Shown here: positions 25,779 through 35,158 of the stretch, piece after piece
Layout of the letters: each line of letters begins with the position of its first letter
Position numbering within the stretch: the stretch's first letter is position 1
Source: Nitrospira sp.
Lineage (GTDB): Bacteria; Nitrospirota; Nitrospiria; Nitrospirales; Nitrospiraceae
Direction of reading: 5' to 3'
Assembly: GCA_018242665.1 (NCBI GenBank)
Contig: JAFEBL010000008.1
Location: forward strand, 30,115 to 94,114
DNA length: 64,000 nucleotides
Program-made: the position numbers and the translations under genes
The notes under the pieces: model-generated
Database searches by the model: none
What the model was told of the DNA's origin: nothing
What the model saw: the letters and a program-made list of their open reading frames with translations, nothing else

Positions 25779-25863
25779 ATGACGCTCTGGTGTAGGAGTT
25801 TCATTGATGGAATGCCGCAGCGATAGTAGAAAAACTCAGTGTCGTCTCCATGCGAGAACATTT

Positions 25864-26982
25864 TTACCGTCTTGCTTCCATGCATTGATCATACAGAGAC
25901 TGATAATTCTGCACCATCGTCTGCAAACTAAACTGCCCCTGTGCACGGAGTTGCCCGGTTTTGCCGAATTGAAGCGCATGCCCTTTCTCCGTCAGCAGAG
26001 CTATCACTCGATCGGCCAATGCCTGACTATTTTGGGAAGGGACAAGGTACCCGGTCACGCCATCCTCTACCAATTCCGGATTCCCACCCACATCCGTGGC
26101 AATCACAGGCTTGCCGGCAACCATCGCCTCAAGTATGGCCATGGAAAGCCCTTCAGACAGCGAGGGCAACACAAAGACATCCAGCAAAGCCAGGATTTGG
26201 GGGATGTCCTGTCTCAAACCGAGGAATCGGACGTACCCATCGATACCCAATTGATGGGCTTGCTCTTTCAACTCGGCCTCAAGTTGGCCTCTCCCTGCGA
26301 AGACAAATGTCGTCTTGGGACATTTCGCCAAGATCGTTGGAATTGCCGCTATCAGATACTGGTGACCTTTGACGGGATATAAGTTCCCAACGACGCCCAC
26401 AATTTGATTGCCTGTCGGCAGATCCAGTTCTTTTCTACACTGTTCGATGTCTGCCGGGGAGCACGGAGGCAGAACATTCACTCCATTGTAGACCACCTTA
26501 ACATCACGCGAATCGACTCCGACCTTGTCCACAATGAAGTGTTTCAAATTTTCTGACACTGCCACCATGGTGGCTCGACGGCTGACCCACCGATAGGCTA
26601 GTCGCCGTCTGAATTTTTCCCAGAAATAGTTCTTCCCATGAACTGTTGCGACGAGCGGGATGCCTGTTAACGCAGACACGAAGCTCCCCTGCACATTGGC
26701 ATCAAACTCATGGGCATGAATCACATCGACATGCTCGTCTTTTAGTAGTTTCTTGAATCGAAGGCCCCATCGCCAATCAAACATGCCGTGCGTCGGGATC
26801 ACATAGGTACGCACCCCCCGACTCTCCGTATGCGCCTGAATCCAGCCAGGACGAAACAAACACAGAATGGCTCGGTAGCGCGAAGGATTGAGCGAAGCGC
26901 TCAAATTGCTGATGACCCGTTCAGCACCGCCAGGTCCACTGCTGGTGGAAAGGTACAATACAGTTTTAGGAGTTGAGGACAT
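25864..26982 (-). CDS. GT4-family glycosyltransferase
   Basis: A 372-residue GT-B fold glycosyltransferase. Its N-terminus contains TSSGPGGAERVISNLSASL, the nucleotide-sugar transferase Gly-rich loop. The donor domain shows KVVYNGVNVLPPCSPAD, VGVVGNLYPVKGHQYLI and the EX7E motif in SEGLSMAILEAMVAGKPVIA. It is close in layout to WcaL/PelF-type exopolysaccharide transferases. GTG at 26988 and ATG at 26982 are both possible starts; ATG is used here. It sits between two GT39-like/GT4 genes within the polysaccharide locus. Confidence 0.88.
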   Translation of the reverse strand: MSSTPKTVLYLSTSSGPGGAERVISNLSASLNPSRYRAILCLFRPGWIQAHTESRGVRTYVIPTHGMFDWRWGLRFKKLLKDEHVDVIHAHEFDANVQGSFVSALTGIPLVATVHGKNYFWEKFRRRLAYRWVSRRATMVAVSENLKHFIVDKVGVDSRDVKVVYNGVNVLPPCSPADIEQCRKELDLPTGNQIVGVVGNLYPVKGHQYLIAAIPTILAKCPKTTFVFAGRGQLEAELKEQAHQLGIDGYVRFLGLRQDIPQILALLDVFVLPSLSEGLSMAILEAMVAGKPVIATDVGGNPELVEDGVTGYLVPSQNSQALADRVIALLTEKGHALQFGKTGQLRAQGQFSLQTMVQNYQSLYDQCMEARR

Positions 26983-27051
26983 GGGCACAAACTCTCAGGT
27001 TCCCGCTTTACATCACTACCTGAACATGCGACACGAGCAAAGCTTGGTGCG

Positions 27052-28368
27052 CTAGTGGCCGGATCGCGTCAGGCTATAAGCGATCCATATCCAGTTGGCA
27101 AGTATATAGGACACGATCGGGGCCAAGATCACGAGTTGTCGTCTGGCCAACGTCCCTTTCGTGTTGATGGCGTCCCAGAGCTGACGCCATTGCGCGATGA
27201 CCGTCGCAGCATATACCAGCAGCAAACAGTCCACGGCATCCCTGTAGCGAGGAGACCCGTATACCACAAAGGTCACGGCAAGCGTATAGGCAATCAACGT
27301 CACACTCACCCACCAGAACCAATCGCGCACTCCGAAAACAAGCCCTGCAACACCTACTATCAAGACTGCCCCGCTCAACAGTCCCAGCACGCTGCTGATG
27401 ATCGTGGACTGTGGCGATGGCAATTTGTACAACTCTGTGAGTTCTTCTCGCTCAAATCTGGGCCAGAGAAACCACGCCATTTTATTGAATCCTAACTGGA
27501 CCATCTCAACGGGGTGTTCCTGGATATGCTTGAAAGCCTCGGCTCGATGCCAGGCATCGGATTGCGGAGTACCGAACCCGCCGCCGGCAGCTTCCAATTC
27601 TGCAGGAAATGGCACCCATTTGCCCGTGGCTTCAGGATTGTTCCCTATATGCAGATTCACCCCTGATGTATAGCTCAGTGGAAGCGGCTGTCCCCACACG
27701 ACCACATTTCGCCACATCCACGGGGTCAGTGTCAGCACTAACGCGAGGGCAAACCATGCAACATATCGGCCAGCGTCTCTCCACGACCGTGAAACCATAT
27801 ATAAATATCCGCCGAAGAGAACCGGGTAGAAAATAGCGACCTCTCGCGTCAAGAGACAAGATGCGGTAAGGAAACCCAACAGGAGAGCCTGGCGGCGGTT
27901 GGGACTATAGGGCTTCTGCGAGATCACTACGAGGGCGGAGAGCAGAAAGGTCGCGAAAAACGGTTCGCTCATCACAAAGGTGTCGGCGGCGACCCAAGAC
28001 GGCAACAGACCTCTCAGCCAGAATGCCACCCTGGCTGCTCGCTCGCCGGTGATGTTCCGAACCAGAAGATATGTCAGGATGCCGTTGAGCACCCCAATCA
28101 GAGCTGTGGCAAGTTGCCCCGTGAGAAAGGTCGGGCCAGGTACCAGCGAAAACACTCCCGCTAAGTATACAAAATACAGCGGCGCACGATATCCAAACTC
28201 TCCGCCCCCCGTCACCCATGCGTCCCACGAGTGAGCAAGTTTCTGAGCTCCAGAATAGAAGGCCAGCTGATCCCCGCCAGGCGCTTCGTGTTGTCCACCC
28301 CATACGATCAACATGATCCGTATCAGGAACACGAAGATGGTGCTTACCACGAGGTTACTCACGATCAT
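27052..28368 (-). CDS. GT39-like membrane glycosyltransferase
   Basis: A 438-residue polytopic membrane protein with about ten helices. After the first helix comes GGQHEAPGGDQLAFYSGAQKL, holding an Asp at the position of the GT39/ArnT catalytic acid. Other segments include ACLLTREVAIFYPVLF-type (CLLTREVAIFYPVLFGGYL) and the loop WRNVVVWGQPLPLSYTSGVN, common in this superfamily of polyprenyl-phosphate-dependent transferases. It is the second such protein in the locus, which suggests two periplasmic decorations or one plus a polymer-modifying step. Donor and acceptor are unknown. Confidence 0.8.
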   Translation of the reverse strand: MIVSNLVVSTIFVFLIRIMLIVWGGQHEAPGGDQLAFYSGAQKLAHSWDAWVTGGGEFGYRAPLYFVYLAGVFSLVPGPTFLTGQLATALIGVLNGILTYLLVRNITGERAARVAFWLRGLLPSWVAADTFVMSEPFFATFLLSALVVISQKPYSPNRRQALLLGFLTASCLLTREVAIFYPVLFGGYLYMVSRSWRDAGRYVAWFALALVLTLTPWMWRNVVVWGQPLPLSYTSGVNLHIGNNPEATGKWVPFPAELEAAGGGFGTPQSDAWHRAEAFKHIQEHPVEMVQLGFNKMAWFLWPRFEREELTELYKLPSPQSTIISSVLGLLSGAVLIVGVAGLVFGVRDWFWWVSVTLIAYTLAVTFVVYGSPRYRDAVDCLLLVYAATVIAQWRQLWDAINTKGTLARRQLVILAPIVSYILANWIWIAYSLTRSGH

Positions 28369-28496
28369 AGTTCGAACATTCCAGCCAGCTCTTGGATTCC
28401 ACGCCCTTGGATTAAACTCATTTTATGATTGAAGGGATCACTGACTGGTATATGTGAAACCATTCGCGCAGGACACCTGAGTGTTTTTGAAACGTG

Positions 28497-29858
28497 TTAC
28501 GTCACTGGCTTGAGCCTACTCCAGGAGGCCAAACGAGGAGGCGTGGGCAGGGATCCTCCGGCTACTGTCTTTTTTAGATATTGCTCGCTCGTATTTCTCA
28601 GCGCGACAACTAACCCTGTTAAGATCCAAAATGTTGGGTAGTAGAGTGTTGATATAAACGTACTGGTAACAAGAAATCCTACAAGTGCTCCAAGGACAGC
28701 ATTGCCGAACCATGCTGCTTCCTCTAACTCTCTATCTTTCCGAACCGCTGTACGTGGCGACATCCCTCGCTGCGGCAGAACCAATGAATTGCAGAATCTG
28801 GCATCCTTGTAGTTCAACACCACCATCGTCACAAAGATGCTAAGCCCGATCAGGCCCAGTTCCGGCAGCAACGTGAAGTATAGCGAGTGAGCCTGTCTAC
28901 CGGCTAAGGACTTGGTCTGCCAGGTCCTGCCGCCAAGATATTCGCCAATGGTCCATGGGAAGTTACCTTGTCCGACCCCGAAGACGGGATTAGCCAAAAA
29001 CATCTCCCAGCCGATGCCCCACGAAAACATTCGCTGTCCTGCTGTACCAGTCTCCATGGTGCTGTCGTCGGTGATCGTCCGTATGCGATCCCAATACTCC
29101 TGAGGAGCAGCGAACAAAACCAAAATAAAAACAGCCACCAACATAATGAGAGACACCACTTTCCGTGGGGAGTACAACCAACAGAAGGACCCTACTAACA
29201 CGAGACCAATAAATCCTCCTCGCGAGCCGGTAGAGATTGAGGAGAGGACAAATATGCCCAGCAACGCCAAATATAGGATCTTCGAGCCTTTGGCAGTCGA
29301 ACTTTGATACATAAAGAATGCGAACGGCACGGCGACGTTCATTTCCATCGCAAAGTCATTCTCATCACCCAACCACCCTCCAACGCCACGACCTTGATGC
29401 AGCATCCCGTTTATAGCCAGAAGGGCATGAACCGCCAGCCACACCACAATCACTTTGTGCATCCTTGCGGTCGTGCTCACGAACGTGGTGATGCCCAAAT
29501 AAAAAAAGAACGCCAACGTCATATCTTTGAATATGGTAAACGCCCAAAAGTTGTTGTTGGCAAATGGCACCCACAATGCCATGAATATCAGCAGGCAAAT
29601 CCACAGCTTGGTCTGGGCTTTAGAAAAACTGGATTTTCCGGATGAGAATACGGCTACGGCTAGGAGTGCATCTACCAGAGACGGAAAGGGGATGACCTTT
29701 AAAAATGGCAGAAAATCTTGTGGCCGGCCGAACTCGAATAGCATAGCCAACAAGACAAGGTAGAAGCCGAGCTCTGTGCGCTGAGCCTTCGCTTCAGTTC
29801 CCATCGTATCTTTCCAAGGCCGTCCACCAAGGGCAGGCGCCTTTCCTGTAACTACCAT
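28497..29858 (-). CDS. O-antigen ligase/polymerase family protein (Wzy/WaaL type)
   Basis: A 453-residue membrane protein with about eleven hydrophobic segments. The large periplasmic loop near residues 285-345 contains the PF04932 signature: NPVFGVGQGNFPW and, after it, AGRQAHSLYFTLLPELG with the conserved His. Such proteins polymerise repeat units or ligate the chain to a lipid or lipid A. The Arg-containing segment STGSRGGFIGLVLVG is also typical. The ATG at 29858 has GAGG about ten bases upstream. Sampled lines in and after this gene are AT-richer than the left part of the window. Confidence 0.88.
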   Translation of the reverse strand: MVVTGKAPALGGRPWKDTMGTEAKAQRTELGFYLVLLAMLFEFGRPQDFLPFLKVIPFPSLVDALLAVAVFSSGKSSFSKAQTKLWICLLIFMALWVPFANNNFWAFTIFKDMTLAFFFYLGITTFVSTTARMHKVIVVWLAVHALLAINGMLHQGRGVGGWLGDENDFAMEMNVAVPFAFFMYQSSTAKGSKILYLALLGIFVLSSISTGSRGGFIGLVLVGSFCWLYSPRKVVSLIMLVAVFILVLFAAPQEYWDRIRTITDDSTMETGTAGQRMFSWGIGWEMFLANPVFGVGQGNFPWTIGEYLGGRTWQTKSLAGRQAHSLYFTLLPELGLIGLSIFVTMVVLNYKDARFCNSLVLPQRGMSPRTAVRKDRELEEAAWFGNAVLGALVGFLVTSTFISTLYYPTFWILTGLVVALRNTSEQYLKKTVAGGSLPTPPRLASWSRLKPVT

Positions 29859-29988
29859 ATTCCTACGTCCTCATTCTGATCACGTTTCGTCAAAGCCACG
29901 CTGGGATGAACTCACCAATCCGTCACAATGGCCGTGAGCTTCACCAGCCTTTACTATCCGCAACGCCCTTTTGGTCAACATTGAGCGG

Positions 29989-31026
29989 CTACGGCCTTAG
30001 GCGTGATTCACCAAGCGCCCACCGACACCAGGGCACAGCATTACACAGCCAAGTGAGAGCGAGAGAAATGAGTACCGCAGATAACGTAATCACCACATAT
30101 TGAATAACCCCCACACTTTTCGTAAGTGTGGACACTAGCTGCGCCACGATTTTCAGGACAATGGGGGCGTGAAACAAGTAAATCCCCATAGTAAATGTGC
30201 CCAACACTGTAAAAGGATACCCCTTACTCCCGAGGGCAAAGAACAAAAAATACAAACCGAGCAGATAAACAAACTGCGCAAGAATGCTAAGGGATTCGGA
30301 TCCACCCCACTTTAGACCTAGCAAGCAGATCAATGCTATGCCTGTCAGCACAAGAGCGTTTCGTGCAATTTGATCCTGATAGTTAACCAATACCATTCCG
30401 AGCAAATAGTATTGCATGCCCCAGAAGGCATGCAAAATCGGATCAAGCCCGTCGCTTTCCAAGAATGTCATAGGCACCATCTGCCACAACAGAATGTACC
30501 CTGCCACGATAACAATCCTGGCCTCTGGTCGCAGATGCAGAAAGAATCTTGTCCCAAACGACAACGATCTAATGAGGAAAAGAGCCGGCAAAAAATACAA
30601 TTGTGCAGCGATCTGAGAATAATACATGGCTTTGAGTATCTCGATGGGAGTGTGGCCCAATACTATTGTTACCGTTGGATGGCTGATTGCTTCAAATACG
30701 GCACGAAATGCCGTGAAGAGTATGTTGAAGACTATCCATGGTATCAAGAGTCGCCTGGCACTCCGACCCATGTATGTTCCATACAAGAATTTTTCTTTAT
30801 GCTGCAATCCATGCACAAACAAATACCCGTCCACCAGGAAGAACGATGGCACTGCGACAGATTGCACCCAAAACTGAACAAGATTCCTTTCGTAATTGCC
30901 AAGACCAGCATAGGCAATTGCATGAGTGGCGACCACCATAAGAATCGCATACCCACGTAATCCATCCAAGAAATCGATTCTTGGCGGTTGCCCAATTTCT
31001 GTACCCGAATCTGTCGATCTGAGCAT
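29989..31026 (-). CDS. Acyltransferase 3 family membrane protein
   Basis: A 345-residue integral membrane O-acyltransferase with ten hydrophobic segments. It begins with FLDGLRGYAILMVVATHAI, carrying the catalytic-site His and the conserved Arg of the family. Family members acetylate or acylate exopolysaccharide, lipopolysaccharide or peptidoglycan sugars with acyl groups taken from the cytoplasm. The gene is AT-rich (hand counts of 24 and 23 G+C per 60 in two lines), the lowest composition seen in the minus-strand locus. About 230 bases without a recognisable gene lie upstream of it. Confidence 0.87.
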   Translation of the reverse strand: MLRSTDSGTEIGQPPRIDFLDGLRGYAILMVVATHAIAYAGLGNYERNLVQFWVQSVAVPSFFLVDGYLFVHGLQHKEKFLYGTYMGRSARRLLIPWIVFNILFTAFRAVFEAISHPTVTIVLGHTPIEILKAMYYSQIAAQLYFLPALFLIRSLSFGTRFFLHLRPEARIVIVAGYILLWQMVPMTFLESDGLDPILHAFWGMQYYLLGMVLVNYQDQIARNALVLTGIALICLLGLKWGGSESLSILAQFVYLLGLYFLFFALGSKGYPFTVLGTFTMGIYLFHAPIVLKIVAQLVSTLTKSVGVIQYVVITLSAVLISLALTWLCNAVPWCRWALGESRLRP

Positions 31027-31259
31027 GGCTTATATGACGAGAGCACCGGCTATGAAGAGCCCTGCCCGATGAGTGACAGGCCTTTTGCTGACGATACGCT
31101 CAGACATCCATCGTCAGTTCATGTTCAAATGCAAAGCAACCTATGGCCAGACGGAGGCCATACATTCTTGGTGTAGCATCCTTGCTAATGGCTCTTTGCA
31201 CCGAACCCTCATATGGCAGGGGAAAACTTGGTGAGACCACAGCGGTTGGCAAGTACTCT

Positions 31260-32006
31260 CTATTTTTGTTTTCTCAGCGCCACGATCATATTGGTGCGAA
31301 GGTTACGGAATGGCCCAGTCATGAGCAACCGAATCCACAACAGCTCCAGGGCAGCCAGCGGTGGAAACATCGCAAAAATGGCGTCGGTTGGAATCAGGTC
31401 AAGCTGGAGCACATCAAAACCGTTGACTTGAGCGAGCGCCCTCACTTGAGCCTCGGTATTCGCCTTGTAGTGAGTAGGAAACACATCGTGTTCTTCCCGC
31501 CCCTCGAGGAGATGAATGAGCTTACCCTTGAGACCCTCGGGCACGAATTTGGAGAGGATCACTCCGTAGCCATAGGCATTGGGCGTATGGAAGAGAAACA
31601 CCCCTTTAGGCTTGAGGATGCGGCTGATTTCTCTGAACTGTTCGTCTGGATTGTCGAGATGCTCAACCACCATATTCGCAGTCACCAGATCGAACGCGCC
31701 ACTTCTGAACGGCAGCTTCGTCACGTCGCCACGCAGTTTTTTGGAAATATTCGGGTGAGCCTTCAGCGAAGGCAAGTCGTAATCGATCCCAAAGATGGCC
31801 TTGCACGTTTTCACCAGCTGCCGTTCCTCATTAGCTCGCCAGCTTGGGAGAATTGCGTGCCCACAGCCAATCTCCACCCATTCGACGGACGGCGTGACGT
31901 ACCGCTTCAGCGCCTCCTCATACCAATATTGGGAATAGCGAAGGGTTGGCGCAATAGCGCCTCTAAGCGTCCAATAGATGTTGAACAGCCGCGTTCGCAA
32001 GCTCAT
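31260..32006 (-). CDS. Class I SAM-dependent methyltransferase
   Basis: A 248-residue Rossmann-fold methyltransferase (Methyltransf_11 type). Motif I is VEIGCGHAILPSW, then IFGIDYDLPSLKAHPNI, then LPFRSGAFDLVTANMVVEHLDNPDEQFREI, the canonical post-motif region, followed by PKGVFLFHTPN. A Trp/Phe-rich C-terminal part may contact the membrane. The start at 32006 is chosen because GGAGG lies 12 bases upstream and family similarity begins there; a start at 32060 would add 18 residues. The substrate is probably a sugar or lipid-linked glycan, from context. Confidence 0.83.
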   Translation of the reverse strand: MSLRTRLFNIYWTLRGAIAPTLRYSQYWYEEALKRYVTPSVEWVEIGCGHAILPSWRANEERQLVKTCKAIFGIDYDLPSLKAHPNISKKLRGDVTKLPFRSGAFDLVTANMVVEHLDNPDEQFREISRILKPKGVFLFHTPNAYGYGVILSKFVPEGLKGKLIHLLEGREEHDVFPTHYKANTEAQVRALAQVNGFDVLQLDLIPTDAIFAMFPPLAALELLWIRLLMTGPFRNLRTNMIVALRKQK

Positions 32007-32071
32007 ATCGATGCCGAACCTCCCTTGACCATTGGCGACTCCCCTGCGCTTTTGCACCACACCATGCGAGG

Positions 32072-32662
32072 CTATTGCGGGCGTCTGTCGACCGATACCA
32101 TCTGTTTCACGAGCACATCACAGGCCTGTTTCATCATGGAAAAGCAGGCTTCAAAGTCTTCTATGGTCCCGCTGTACGGATCCGCAACCTCCCGCACTGT
32201 CTGGTCATAAAATTGTCGCAACAGAAACACTTTCCCTTTGGCCTGCGGGTACAATTTCACGAGACGATTGCGCTGCCGCCACTCCATCACAAGAATGAGG
32301 TCCGCCCCCTCCACCTGGTCTTTGTGTAGAGGCTGTGTCGCATGCTTATGAAGTGAGAGCCCCTTTTGCGTTCCGACGACCTGTGCGAGGGGATGTGCAG
32401 GCTTTCCGAAGGAGGTCTCAAGTCCAGCCGAGGAAACGGCAACCGGCAAGCCGTTCTTCTCTACCTCATGCTTGAGATACGCCTCCGCCAAAGGGCTGCG
32501 ACAGATGTTCCCCTTGCACACCACTAAGATTGTGCGCGGTGGCGTGGGAAAGACTTGCTGATTCAGGAGCACTTGATACCGCCAGCGATTCAACACGTCA
32601 TTGACGGCGTTCTTCATGGAACGCGCAAGACTTCGGGCAGGGGCAGATTCTACCTGAGACAT
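32072..32662 (-). CDS. Low-molecular-weight protein tyrosine phosphatase
   Basis: A 196-residue cytoplasmic phosphatase. The P-loop CKGNICRSPLA (CX5R-S) and the general-acid segment DPYSGT are intact. An N-terminal extension of about 40 residues (Arg/Asn-rich) precedes the catalytic domain. In polysaccharide loci, LMW-PTPs such as Wzb dephosphorylate the Wzc-type tyrosine kinase; no such kinase gene is visible here, so the partner must lie elsewhere or the enzyme has another target. The start at 32662 has AGGAG five bases upstream. The gap to the ATP-grasp gene is eight bases. Confidence 0.9.
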   Translation of the reverse strand: MSQVESAPARSLARSMKNAVNDVLNRWRYQVLLNQQVFPTPPRTILVVCKGNICRSPLAEAYLKHEVEKNGLPVAVSSAGLETSFGKPAHPLAQVVGTQKGLSLHKHATQPLHKDQVEGADLILVMEWRQRNRLVKLYPQAKGKVFLLRQFYDQTVREVADPYSGTIEDFEACFSMMKQACDVLVKQMVSVDRRPQ

Positions 32663-32670
32663 TCCCACTC

Positions 32671-33858
32671 CTACGCTAACTTCAGATACCGCATGATTTC
32701 AAAACGGCTTGGTCCGAGATCGGTCAGCTGCTCCACCTCGTAAAACAGGTCTCGCTCGAAAAACCGGCAAAACGACAACACCGCTCGAAGCTTGGACGGA
32801 GCGTCCGGCGGGAGATTGAGCACTCGATCAGGCTTCCTCATTCGCATGACTAACTGATCTACATCACCTAACAACCATCGCGATTTCACGCCGATACGAT
32901 ATCCGTTCTGCGGCAAGACATCTATTTTCCCCATAGCCATATTGAGGAGGCGGAGAGGGAAATTCACGCCTGCATCTACGGCTAGTTGCAAAGACCCCCA
33001 AAATCTCCCGTTGACTTCCATCAAGAGAGGGGTGCCACTCACTGCATCGACCTTGAACTCCACCATCGCGACGCCGTGCCAGTTGACAGGCTGTAACAGC
33101 TTCAGAGTAGCGTCAACCATGGCTTTGGGCAAGGCAATACTCTCGCGCAACACACTTACCCCGCCGGACGGTGGCCGTTCCCGAAGCCGTCGGTGGGCGA
33201 ACATTCCCAGCGGCACACCCTCGTTCATCAAGACGAACAACCCCTGCCCTTCTCCGATCACTCGCCGCTGAATCAGTGACGGGTTACGCAGGTAGGGCGT
33301 TTCATTGTACAGGTGTATGAGCGCCTCACGAGACTCGGCATAACACACGCGCGTCTTGTTCCACCGCTGACCATCCTTGACCAGTGAGCATCCAGGTTTT
33401 ACCACAACCGGAAACGCACGCACCTGTTCGATAACGGGGCCCAGTTGCCCGTCGGGAACAAAGATTGTCTCAGGAATGGATACGCCGTGGGAGACCGCCT
33501 GTTGCATCAAGCGATATTTGTCCGAGATGGCCGAAAAGGTTTCGGCGTCAGGCGTAGGAATATGTGCATATCCAGCAAACCTGACCTTCTCCGGACCCAA
33601 CACATGCATGGCGATGTCCGACACAGGAAACAGGGCATCGACACGTTGTTTCCGAACGAGGTCCAACAGGGTATCAACGAATCGCTGTGGCTCTTGATAC
33701 GGAGATGGATAGGCCACACGCTCGCAGCAGTAGCGTGATGCACCGGCGAGGGACTGCCGATCTTCCGCCCCAACAATGACCTCAACCCCTTCACGACCAA
33801 GTGCCCGTGTAACCGCAAGAGCCGCGCGCTCATTGCCATCCGTCACCAACACTCTCAC
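32671..33858 (-). CDS. ATP-grasp domain protein
   Basis: A 395-residue protein with the ATP-grasp layout: an N-terminal Rossmann-like lobe (MRVLVTDGNERAALAVTRAL), a central lobe beginning near PETIFVPDGQLGPVIEQVRAFPVVVKPG, and the metal-binding segment VAMVEFKVDAVSGTPLLMEVNGRFWGSL carrying Glu and Asn ligands. ATP-grasp ligases form amide or ester bonds with an acyl-phosphate intermediate. Homologues beside polysaccharide deacetylases are common in exopolysaccharide loci, but their substrates are mostly unknown. It starts with GTG at 33858 behind GGGAG. Product bond is not predictable from sequence alone. Confidence 0.85.
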   Translation of the reverse strand: MRVLVTDGNERAALAVTRALGREGVEVIVGAEDRQSLAGASRYCCERVAYPSPYQEPQRFVDTLLDLVRKQRVDALFPVSDIAMHVLGPEKVRFAGYAHIPTPDAETFSAISDKYRLMQQAVSHGVSIPETIFVPDGQLGPVIEQVRAFPVVVKPGCSLVKDGQRWNKTRVCYAESREALIHLYNETPYLRNPSLIQRRVIGEGQGLFVLMNEGVPLGMFAHRRLRERPPSGGVSVLRESIALPKAMVDATLKLLQPVNWHGVAMVEFKVDAVSGTPLLMEVNGRFWGSLQLAVDAGVNFPLRLLNMAMGKIDVLPQNGYRIGVKSRWLLGDVDQLVMRMRKPDRVLNLPPDAPSKLRAVLSFCRFFERDLFYEVEQLTDLGPSRFEIMRYLKLA

Positions 33859-33909
33859 GTGCGCTCCCGCCTCACAATCCCACCCCTGACATTGTTCCGG
33901 TCCTGCATG

Positions 33910-34968
33910 CTAGTTCGCGCGAGACAACAGCCCACAAAGCCGTAGGGAGAATAGCGGAATGGAATATGTGACGTCATTGTGAATCCCTACCCGCCGAAGT
34001 GCAAAACGGTTATCGGGGTGCGCTCCCTCGACTCCCATGTCCACCGATACCGCTGCCTCGTAGCCCTGCGCGTGTGTCTGTTGCTGGATATCGGCATTGC
34101 TATTTCCGTTGGGATAGCAAAAGACAGGAATGGAGTTAATCCCTTCCCGCTCAAGCGCCTGCCAAGAGTTTGCTAGCTCCCGCGAGACCTCCGCTGGTGT
34201 GATGGTGGTCATGATACGATGCGAGCAGGAATGTGAACCGAATGAAATTCCCCTCTGCGACATTTCTCGTACCTCATCCCAATTCACAATGACTCGCCCT
34301 TTAGGCAACGATAGGCCTAGCTCTGCGGCCAAGGTGTCCACGAGTCTATGGATTCGATCCTTCGGCAATTCCTTGCACCATTCGATCAATTGATCCGCCG
34401 CTCGCTCGTCCTCCGCCAGTACCCGCCCCAACGATGCCCCGGCGCTGCCAAACCATTCCGACAGTACACGCTCGAAACCCTGCGCGCGCGTCGGCCCTCG
34501 CCCGGCGGCCAAAGCAGTCCTCACGAGATAGGTGAGGTGATCCGGCCAAAACCACTGGTCGTGTCCTACATAATCCGTTGGCAGGAAGATGGTAGCTGGC
34601 AGATCCCATTGCCGTAATACCGGATACGCATGACGATAGTTGTCCAACCAACCATCGTCAAATGTAATGACACAATACCGCACCTGCTCATCCCAATTCC
34701 CTGTCTCCCACAAGTCGAGGAGTTCTCGAAATGACAGCACCGTAAACGCATTGCGCAAGAACGCCATCTGCTGAGCAAAGACCGTGTCAAGCACATACAT
34801 GCCTGGCTGTACCGCCTGACGAACGACTTCTTCGGTGGTCAAGACCCGATGATACATCAGGATCACGACTTTGCCGCGAAGACCTACCCGATAGAAGGAA
34901 CACCCATGGGCCGCCCACGCGATGGCCGTTCGAGTCGCCGACTTTAACCGGGAAATCGAGATTCCCAT
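33910..34968 (-). CDS. Polysaccharide deacetylase family protein (CE4)
   Basis: A 352-residue NodB-homology protein. The catalytic motif YCVITFDDGWLDNY holds the general base and metal Asp; a later HSCSHRIM supplies the metal-binding His pair. A preceding motif VILMYHRV is typical. The C-terminal region is a helical tail. No signal peptide is evident, but an Ala-rich, hydrophobic N-terminus (about residues 15-30) could be a membrane anchor. It would remove N-acetyl groups from an amino sugar in the polymer or its precursor. The DUF5989 gene follows upstream in transcription order, after about 20 bases. Confidence 0.88.
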   Translation of the reverse strand: MGISISRLKSATRTAIAWAAHGCSFYRVGLRGKVVILMYHRVLTTEEVVRQAVQPGMYVLDTVFAQQMAFLRNAFTVLSFRELLDLWETGNWDEQVRYCVITFDDGWLDNYRHAYPVLRQWDLPATIFLPTDYVGHDQWFWPDHLTYLVRTALAAGRGPTRAQGFERVLSEWFGSAGASLGRVLAEDERAADQLIEWCKELPKDRIHRLVDTLAAELGLSLPKGRVIVNWDEVREMSQRGISFGSHSCSHRIMTTITPAEVSRELANSWQALEREGINSIPVFCYPNGNSNADIQQQTHAQGYEAAVSVDMGVEGAHPDNRFALRRVGIHNDVTYSIPLFSLRLCGLLSRAN

Positions 34969-34989
34969 GCGAGAGGCACGTCTCCGCGT

Positions 34990-35142
34990 TTAGAACAGGG
35001 TGTAGATGAAGGGCGCAACGGCCGATCCTTGGGTCAGCACAATCAAGCTTCCTAACAACACCAGCATCACAATGATAGGCAACAGCCAGAACTTTTTCCG
35101 TTCCTTCATGAACGCCCACAATTCCGCAAGAAAATCGCCCAT
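34990..35142 (-). CDS. DUF5989 (SxtK-like) small membrane protein
   Basis: A 50-residue protein that is easily missed. It starts MGDFLAELWAFMKERKKF, then has one hydrophobic segment (WLLPIIVMLVLLGSLIVL) and ends QGSAVAPFIYTLF, the invariant pattern of DUF5989 proteins. GGAGG sits six bases before the ATG. It follows the SxtJ-family gene by 16 bases. DUF5989 and SxtJ are known neighbours of O-carbamoyltransferases (SxtI-J-K in saxitoxin clusters). Their biochemical role is unknown; a membrane-anchoring or complex-forming function is a guess. A carbamoyltransferase gene is present in this window, but about 8 kb away. Confidence 0.88.
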   Translation of the reverse strand: MGDFLAELWAFMKERKKFWLLPIIVMLVLLGSLIVLTQGSAVAPFIYTLF

Positions 35143-35158
35143 GCTCGCCCTCCAATCT

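Noticed and set aside
31143..32210. Plus-strand frame of 355 codons
   Set aside because: Antisense to the methyltransferase and phosphatase genes, which have clear motifs and ribosome-binding sites; no recognisable domain.
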